Assembly: GCA_948497845.1 (NCBI GenBank)
Contig: CAOOMX010000012.1
Coordinates: 6,902 to 15,169 of the forward strand
DNA length: 8,268 bases
DNA from: an uncultured Bacilli bacterium
Lineage (GTDB): Bacteria > Bacillota_I > Bacilli_A > RF39 > UBA660
Direction: 5' to 3'
Shown: positions 6,699 to 8,268 of the stretch, piece by piece
Position numbering within the stretch: the stretch's first letter is position 1
How the letters are laid out: each line of letters begins with the position of its first letter
Position numbers and translations under genes: made by a program
Notes under the pieces: generated by a model
The model's input: only the letters and a program-made list of their open reading frames with translations
Databases searched by the model: none
What the model was told of the DNA's origin: nothing

Positions 6699-7073
6699 TT
6701 ACGCTGATATGATAATAATATTATTATCACAATCAAGAACTACAAATTCATAAGTTCCATAATCTGTTTTATTTAAATCCTTAAATATTTTTATATTATT
6801 CTTTTGCATTTTATTATAAATACTTTTAACTTTCATGATATCATCAAATTTAAATTTTATTATATTACTTGCATCTGTTTTGGCAGGAAATGTTTCAAAC
6901 TCATGAGCAGCGCATTGGTAATCTTCAAGCATTAATTCGGCAGTTTGATTTACTAATCTAACCCAATTTATAGGATTCCCAGTTGCTTCTGCTATTTCAA
7001 AATCTAAAAAATCTGTGTAAAATTTAATTGCTAAACCAACATCATTGACTAAAAGTTCATTAATTATTTTCAT
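6699..7073 (-). CDS. VOC superfamily (glyoxalase / bleomycin-resistance fold) protein, metal site apparently lost
   Basis: A 124-residue protein of the vicinal-oxygen-chelate fold. The N-terminal beta-alpha unit INELLVNDVGLAIKFYTDFL (residues 4-23) has the usual D-x-x-x-x-x-x-FY-x-x-x-L pattern, and the C-terminal strand ends in FVVLDCDNNIIII, where active members have a D-x-D-G-N-x-x-E-like sequence. The metal-binding Glu is replaced by Ile and the first-strand His/Gln is not obvious, so this is more likely a binding protein or an unusual member than a glyoxalase. The start is chosen at 7073 and not at the in-frame ATG at 7088, because AAGGAG lies exactly six bases before it. The coding region overlaps the end of the DUF3795 gene by 14 bp, implying translational coupling. 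The following CYTH start is 24 bp beyond its stop. Confidence 0.85.
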   Translation of the reverse strand: MKIINELLVNDVGLAIKFYTDFLDFEIAEATGNPINWVRLVNQTAELMLEDYQCAAHEFETFPAKTDASNIIKFKFDDIMKVKSIYNKMQKNNIKIFKDLNKTDYGTYEFVVLDCDNNIIIISA

Positions 7074-7596
7074 TGTAATCTCCTTCATTTTGTTTCTTTT
7101 CTATTTTAGCGTAATTAATATAATGTGGTATATTTTTATTGTTTTCAAAATATTTTTCAATACCAATCTTCTTTATTAGTGTATTACCTTTTAGCCATTT
7201 TTCTATTGTGGTCTTTTTATATATTGATTCATTGACATTATCGCAAGGAAATTCTGAACACTGAGCACAAAAATCAACATGGTGCTTTTTAGTACATTCT
7301 GGAATAATACATCTCTTTATAGAGCAGCCATTAGCTTTATTATTTCTACAACCGCCACATTTAGGGTAAGCATATTTATTTAGTTTTTTATAAAATATTT
7401 TAAATTCATCTAATTTATGACGATATTCTTTTAAAAGATTTTTATCCAAAAATTCTTCATGGCCCTCTAATAGATGTAATAACTTTCTGGCGTGATCACT
7501 TATTTGGCCATACTGGCATCCTGTACAAGTTATGCAAAACATAGAACAGGGGGCAATAGCATTAAGAATTTCTTTATCTATCTTGACTTTTGTCAT
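7060..7596 (-). CDS. DUF3795-like cysteine-rich protein
   Basis: A 178-residue protein with twelve cysteines in clusters typical of DUF3795 proteins. Numbered from the ATG at 7596, they are C17-x3-C21-x2-C24-x2-C27 near the N-terminus, then CGGC at 80-83, C91, C96, C101, and C110-x2-C113 with C118 in DFCAQCSEFPC. The arrangement suggests binding of zinc or an iron-sulfur cluster; the biochemical function of the family is not established as far as I know. The central part (about 35-75) is helical and the last 40 residues are basic and hydrophilic. An ATG at 7626 is in frame, but it overlaps the likely -10 box (TAAAAT, 7617-7622) and lacks a good ribosome-binding site, whereas GGATGTGG lies before 7596. 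It is the first gene of the operon and overlaps the VOC gene by 14 bp. Confidence 0.82.
   Translation of the reverse strand: MTKVKIDKEILNAIAPCSMFCITCTGCQYGQISDHARKLLHLLEGHEEFLDKNLLKEYRHKLDEFKIFYKKLNKYAYPKCGGCRNNKANGCSIKRCIIPECTKKHHVDFCAQCSEFPCDNVNESIYKKTTIEKWLKGNTLIKKIGIEKYFENNKNIPHYINYAKIEKKQNEGDYNENN
7080..7085 (-). promoter_or_regulatory. Ribosome-binding site that sets the VOC gene start
   Basis: AAGGAG on the minus strand lies six bases before the ATG at 7073 and inside the last codons of the DUF3795 gene. It favours 7073 over the upstream ATG at 7088, which would place this site inside the coding region. Its position in the upstream reading frame suggests coupled translation of the two genes. 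Confidence 0.75.
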
Positions 7597-7616
7597 AAAA
7601 CCACATCCATAATAAC

Positions 7617-7645
7617 ATTTTAACAAAAAAAGATTCTTTTATCGA
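7617..7645 (-). promoter_or_regulatory. Likely promoter of the DUF3795-VOC-CYTH-ABC operon
   Basis: On the minus strand, TCGATA (7640-7645, 4 of 6 matches to TTGACA) and TAAAAT (7617-7622, 5 of 6 matches to TATAAT) are separated by 17 bases. Transcription would begin about 15 bases before the chosen DUF3795 start at 7596. This position is why the alternative ATG at 7626 is rejected. The promoter lies back to back with that of the Nudix gene. Confidence 0.45.
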
Positions 7646-7675
7646 CATAAAAGTTCAAATTTGCCTTTTTGTTTG

Positions 7676-7684
7676 TGCTATGAT
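7676..7684 (+). promoter_or_regulatory. Extended -10 promoter of the Nudix gene (TGCTATGAT)
   Basis: TGC followed by TATGAT forms a TGn-extended -10 element, 24 bases before the ATG at 7709. No -35 box with good spacing is evident, which is common for extended -10 promoters. The ribosome-binding site AAGGTG (7698-7703) follows, five bases before the start. Confidence 0.5.
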
Positions 7685-7708
7685 AACATAAATAAAGAAG
7701 GTGAAAAG

Positions 7709-8222
7709 ATGGAATTAATAGATATAGTAGATGAAAATGGTAATTTTACAGGAGTTGTAATGGATAAAGAAGAAGCCCATGATAAAAACTTATTACACAA
7801 TGAAGTAGCTTTTTTATTATCAATGAAAAAAAAAAGTATTACTTGAAAAACGCAGTGCTAATAAACGATTTGATCCAAACAAATGGGCTTTATGTGCTGG
7901 TCATGTAGATTCTAAAGAAAGTTTAGAACATGCTGCTTTAAGAGAATTAAAGGAAGAAGTAGGCATAAATATTTCTATAACAGATTTAAAGTCTTTTGCA
8001 GAAAAAGAACTTTCAAAAAAAGAAAAAAATTCGCATATAACACACTTTTTTTATGTTAAATCTAATTTAAAAGAAAATGTATTTGTCATTCAAAAAGAAG
8101 AATTATCAGAAGTAAAATGGTTTTTCTTAGATGATGTAATAGATATGATAAAGTCTCATGATGAAACAATAGTCTTTACTGAAAAAAGAATACACTTATT
8201 TGAAAGCTTAAAAGAAATATAA
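7709..8222 (+). pseudogene. Nudix hydrolase gene split by a +1 frameshift in an A10 tract
   Basis: The first frame (7709-7846) encodes MELIDIVDENGNFTGVVMDK and onward to NEVAFLLSMKKK, then hits TGA. A second frame, open from about 7836 to TAA at 8222, continues the same protein with VLLEKRSANKRFDPNKWALC. Removing one A from the run of ten at 7826-7835 joins them into 170 residues. The Nudix box follows G-x5-E-x7-R-E-x2-EE-x-G-I exactly (GHVDSKE, then REL and KEEVGI), so the metal and pyrophosphate-binding site is intact. The N-terminal IVDENGN and EEAHDKNLLH pattern is like the IPP-isomerase/YfcD-like branch of Nudix proteins; the substrate is unknown. ATG 7709 is chosen because AAGGTG lies five bases upstream. 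The shift may be a sequencing error, a phase-variable tract, rescue by transcriptional slippage, or a true mutation. It runs opposite to the neighbouring operon. Confidence 0.85.
7826..7835 (+). repeat. A10 homopolymer at the Nudix frameshift
   Basis: Ten consecutive A residues follow the ATG codon for Met39 of the Nudix protein. Nine A would restore the frame. Such tracts are prone to slipped-strand mutation and RNA-polymerase slippage in A+T-rich bacteria, and are also common sites of sequencing error. Confidence 0.9.
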
Positions 8223-8223
8223 T

Positions 8224-8268
8224 CTATTTATTTAAAACATTTAAAATTTCCTCTAAAGAAATAGGACC
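8224..8268 (-). CDS. C-terminal tail of an unidentified gene (partial at the right edge)
   Basis: On the minus strand the last 45 bases read as fourteen codons, GPISLEEILNVLNK, followed by TAG at 8226-8224. The composition (acidic amphipathic helix, ending in NK) looks like a real protein end, and the frame is open to the window edge, but 14 codons are too few to assign a family. It converges on the Nudix gene, with only one base between the two stop codons and no terminator hairpin seen between them. Confidence 0.4.
   Translation of the reverse strand, partial: GPISLEEILNVLNK

Noticed and set aside
7661..7708. Upstream start for the Nudix gene at 7661
   Set aside because: It begins with a TTG without a ribosome-binding site and would span the extended -10 element; ATG 7709 has AAGGTG five bases upstream and matches the family's N-terminus.
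7844..7846. TGA in the Nudix gene read as Trp (genetic code 4)
   Set aside because: Reading through TGA in the same frame does not give Nudix sequence and soon meets a TAG near the Nudix box position; all other Trp codons seen are TGG. A one-base shift explains the data.
1..8268. CRISPR array, tRNA, rRNA, insertion sequence or attachment site
   Set aside because: No short direct repeats with spacers, cloverleaf-like sequence, transposase motifs or terminal inverted repeats were found by reading; the only tandem repeats are the diverged protein-coding units.

Overview
The window is strongly A+T-rich, uses standard stop codons (TGG for Trp, no sign of TGA recoding), and carries Gram-positive style ribosome-binding sites (AAGGAG, GGAGG) and TATAAT-like -10 boxes. 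This suggests a low-G+C Firmicutes lineage (Bacilli/Erysipelotrichia/Clostridia-like, possibly gut-associated). The lineage is inferred from composition and gene families only. No tRNA, rRNA, CRISPR array, transposase or phage structural gene was recognised.

Layout, right to left, because nearly everything is on the minus strand. At the right edge is a 14-codon tail of an unidentified minus-strand gene (8224-8268), ending 1 bp from a convergent plus-strand Nudix hydrolase gene (7709-8222). The Nudix gene is split by a one-base frameshift in a run of ten A residues. It diverges, across a 112-bp intergenic region with promoters on both strands, from a tightly packed minus-strand operon: a cysteine-rich DUF3795-like protein (7060-7596), a degenerate VOC/glyoxalase-fold protein (6699-7073), a CYTH-domain protein with a helical insertion (5886-6674), and an ABC half-transporter (4243-5856).

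The left half has a separate unit. A 796-residue protein (1793-4183) has its own promoter-like sequence and an inverted repeat at its predicted transcription start. It is built from seven tandem repeats of about 70 residues, each opening with a W/Y-x-Y-K-like motif, followed by a helical linker and a C-terminal segment resembling sigma-70 regions 2 and 4. Downstream lies an unrecognised 429-residue protein (444-1733) with a closely similar 12-bp promoter element, then the start of a SAM-dependent methyltransferase (1-400, truncated by the window edge).

The most unusual item is the repeat array fused to a sigma-like C-terminus, together with the nearly identical TATAATAARGGC element upstream of it and of its unknown neighbour. 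These could form a small regulatory module: a large sigma-like regulator, a partner of unknown function, and possible autoregulation through the inverted repeat. That functional link is inference; the repeats, the sigma-like segment and the shared element can be read from the sequence. The right-hand operon looks like a collection of small accessory enzymes plus an exporter, with no single pathway evident.
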